Origin: Undibacterium sp.
GTDB lineage: Bacteria > Pseudomonadota > Gammaproteobacteria > Burkholderiales > Burkholderiaceae_D
Assembly (NCBI GenBank): GCA_019752975.1
Contig: JAIELM010000205.1
Coordinates: 1 to 17,684, forward strand
Reading direction: 5' to 3'
DNA: 17,684 nt
Shown piece by piece: positions 17,039-17,684 of this stretch (the first letter of the stretch is position 1; each line of letters begins with the position of its first letter). Under the pieces are notes generated by a model. It searched no databases. It saw only the letters and a list, made by a program, of their open reading frames with translations, and had not been told where the DNA came from. Both the position numbers and the translations under genes were made by a program.

Positions 17039-17214
17039 TAGAGCCTAAGCAGAACCTAAGCAAAATCGCCCCAGCTAGGGTGTAGCGGGAAATTCCCCAC
17101 TCCTGTGGTAGGCCAGAATGTTCTGCACTCTAAAGCCTAATTGCGCTGGCAAATTGCATGGCAAGGAGGCGACAACAACACTGAAGTGGTTTTACCTAAG
17201 CCCATAAAAATTCT

Positions 17215-17427
17215 ATGCAAGCACAAGACCTCAATCGCCTAGTCACAGACAGAATGCCCTACGGCAAATACGAAGGGCGCTTGCTCGCCGATTTACCCGG
17301 ACATTATCTCGGGTGGTTTGCTAGAGAAGGCTTTCCGCATGGAGAACTCGGACGCTTACTGGCGCTGATGTACGAGATTGACCACAACGATCTCAGAAGT
17401 TTGCTACAACCCTTACGTAAGGTGTAG
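17215..17427 (+). CDS. DUF3820-family protein (QSregVF-like)
   Basis: A 70-residue protein with the family pattern MPYGKYEGRLLADLP, HYLGWFAREGFPHGELGRLL and a closing helical stretch. Its size and motifs fit the DUF3820 family of small proteins, annotated as putative quorum-sensing-regulated virulence factors; the name comes from a Pseudomonas study and says little about mechanism. There is no signal peptide. The ATG at 17215 has no close ribosome site. An AAGGAGG sits 46 bases upstream, too far to serve this start, and no in-frame start nearer to it was found. The gene stands alone between two minus-strand genes. Confidence 0.85.
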   Translation: MQAQDLNRLVTDRMPYGKYEGRLLADLPGHYLGWFAREGFPHGELGRLLALMYEIDHNDLRSLLQPLRKV

Positions 17428-17515
17428 TACTGCCGAATAATACCGTCCCGGTCATAGCACAATACTTTATGCATTGCGTTAGGTGTTTTTCCATTTTTTT
17501 TGCACACTTCACTGC

Positions 17516-17582
17516 ACAGAGACACATTCCCTTTGAAAGCACAAGATACTCCCCTCCGTCTTGTTATTTCGTGTGTCTCTGT
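17516..17582. repeat. Nested inverted repeat near the right edge
   Basis: ACAGAGACACA (17516-17526) pairs perfectly with TGTGTCTCTGT (17572-17582). Inside, ACAAGA (17541-17546) pairs with TCTTGT (17559-17564). The arms share the ACAGAGA theme of the repeat between hutU and hutH. It lies just after the stop of the minus-strand gene at the window edge and could help end its transcript, though no T-run follows directly. Confidence 0.5.
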
Positions 17583-17584
17583 AC

Positions 17585-17684
17585 TCACTCACCTTCCAAC
17601 TTATTTCCCTTCTCCTGCACCAATCTACGCACAAAATTAATATCGCTACGCAAGCCATACAGTTCTTCCGCATAAGACAAAGGA
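17585..17684 (-). CDS. C-terminal fragment of an unidentified protein (5' part outside window)
   Basis: On the minus strand one frame is open from the window edge for 32 codons to a TGA at 17587-17585, reading PLSYAEELYGLRSDINFVRR then LVQEKGNKLEGE. The composition, with an amphipathic charged helix, is protein-like, and the other two minus frames read less well. It is too short to assign a family. Confidence 0.5.
   Translation of the reverse strand, partial: PLSYAEELYGLRSDINFVRRLVQEKGNKLEGE

Noticed and set aside
17163..17169. A perfect AAGGAGG Shine-Dalgarno-like sequence in the spacer before the DUF3820-like gene
   Set aside because: The nearest start, GTG at 17186, is poorly spaced and its frame closes soon at a TAG. 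I see no gene using this site.
17469..17675. A 68-codon plus-strand open frame at the right edge
   Set aside because: It reads across the inverted repeat and opposite the minus-strand coding tail, and its product is low-complexity Ser/Phe/Cys-rich.

Overview
This window looks like ordinary chromosome from a betaproteobacterium, most likely Burkholderiales and possibly Oxalobacteraceae-like. That placement is inferred from the ileS-lspA-coaBC order, the proteobacterial HutC/HutD type of hut locus, a type Vd patatin autotransporter and a small DUF3820-type gene. It is not based on a database search. Coding density is high and no gene-free stretch exceeds 300 bases.

Layout, left to right. (1) Positions 1-2550, plus strand: the 3' end of ileS, then lspA and coaBC. 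A REP-like hairpin lies between ileS and lspA, and lspA and coaBC overlap by ATGA. (2) 2570-4614, minus strand: a signalling pair made of a single-domain response regulator and an HPt-REC-REC-GGDEF diguanylate cyclase, with overlapping ends and a good sigma70-like promoter upstream. (3) 4805-10363, minus strand: the histidine-utilisation genes hutU-hutH-hutD-hutI. The divergent repressor gene hutC (10562-11284, plus) is separated from hutU by a perfect 20-bp palindrome of the HutC-operator type. HutU, HutH and HutI take histidine to formiminoglutamate. No hutG or hutF is present, so the last step must be encoded elsewhere. The hut intergenic gaps carry dispersed inverted-repeat DNA. (4) 11322-13580, plus: a patatin-POTRA-beta-barrel protein (PlpD-like, type Vd secretion) starting 37 bp after hutC. 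(5) 13553-14344, minus: an XRE-type regulator whose 3' end overlaps the barrel gene by 28 bp. (6) 14486-14884, minus: a small exported two-cysteine protein with its own promoter and a clear terminator. (7) 15087-16975, minus: an M14-type zinc carboxypeptidase translationally coupled to a 61-residue protein of unknown function. (8) 17215-17427, plus: a DUF3820-like protein. (9) The right edge holds the last 32 codons of an unidentified minus-strand gene.

No mobile element, CRISPR array, tRNA or rRNA was seen. Nothing here amounts to a clearly new system. The points most worth a second look are the repeat family threaded through the hut operon and present again at the right edge, the hutC/autotransporter adjacency, the two-receiver diguanylate cyclase with one damaged receiver, and the coupled peptidase/small-protein pair.
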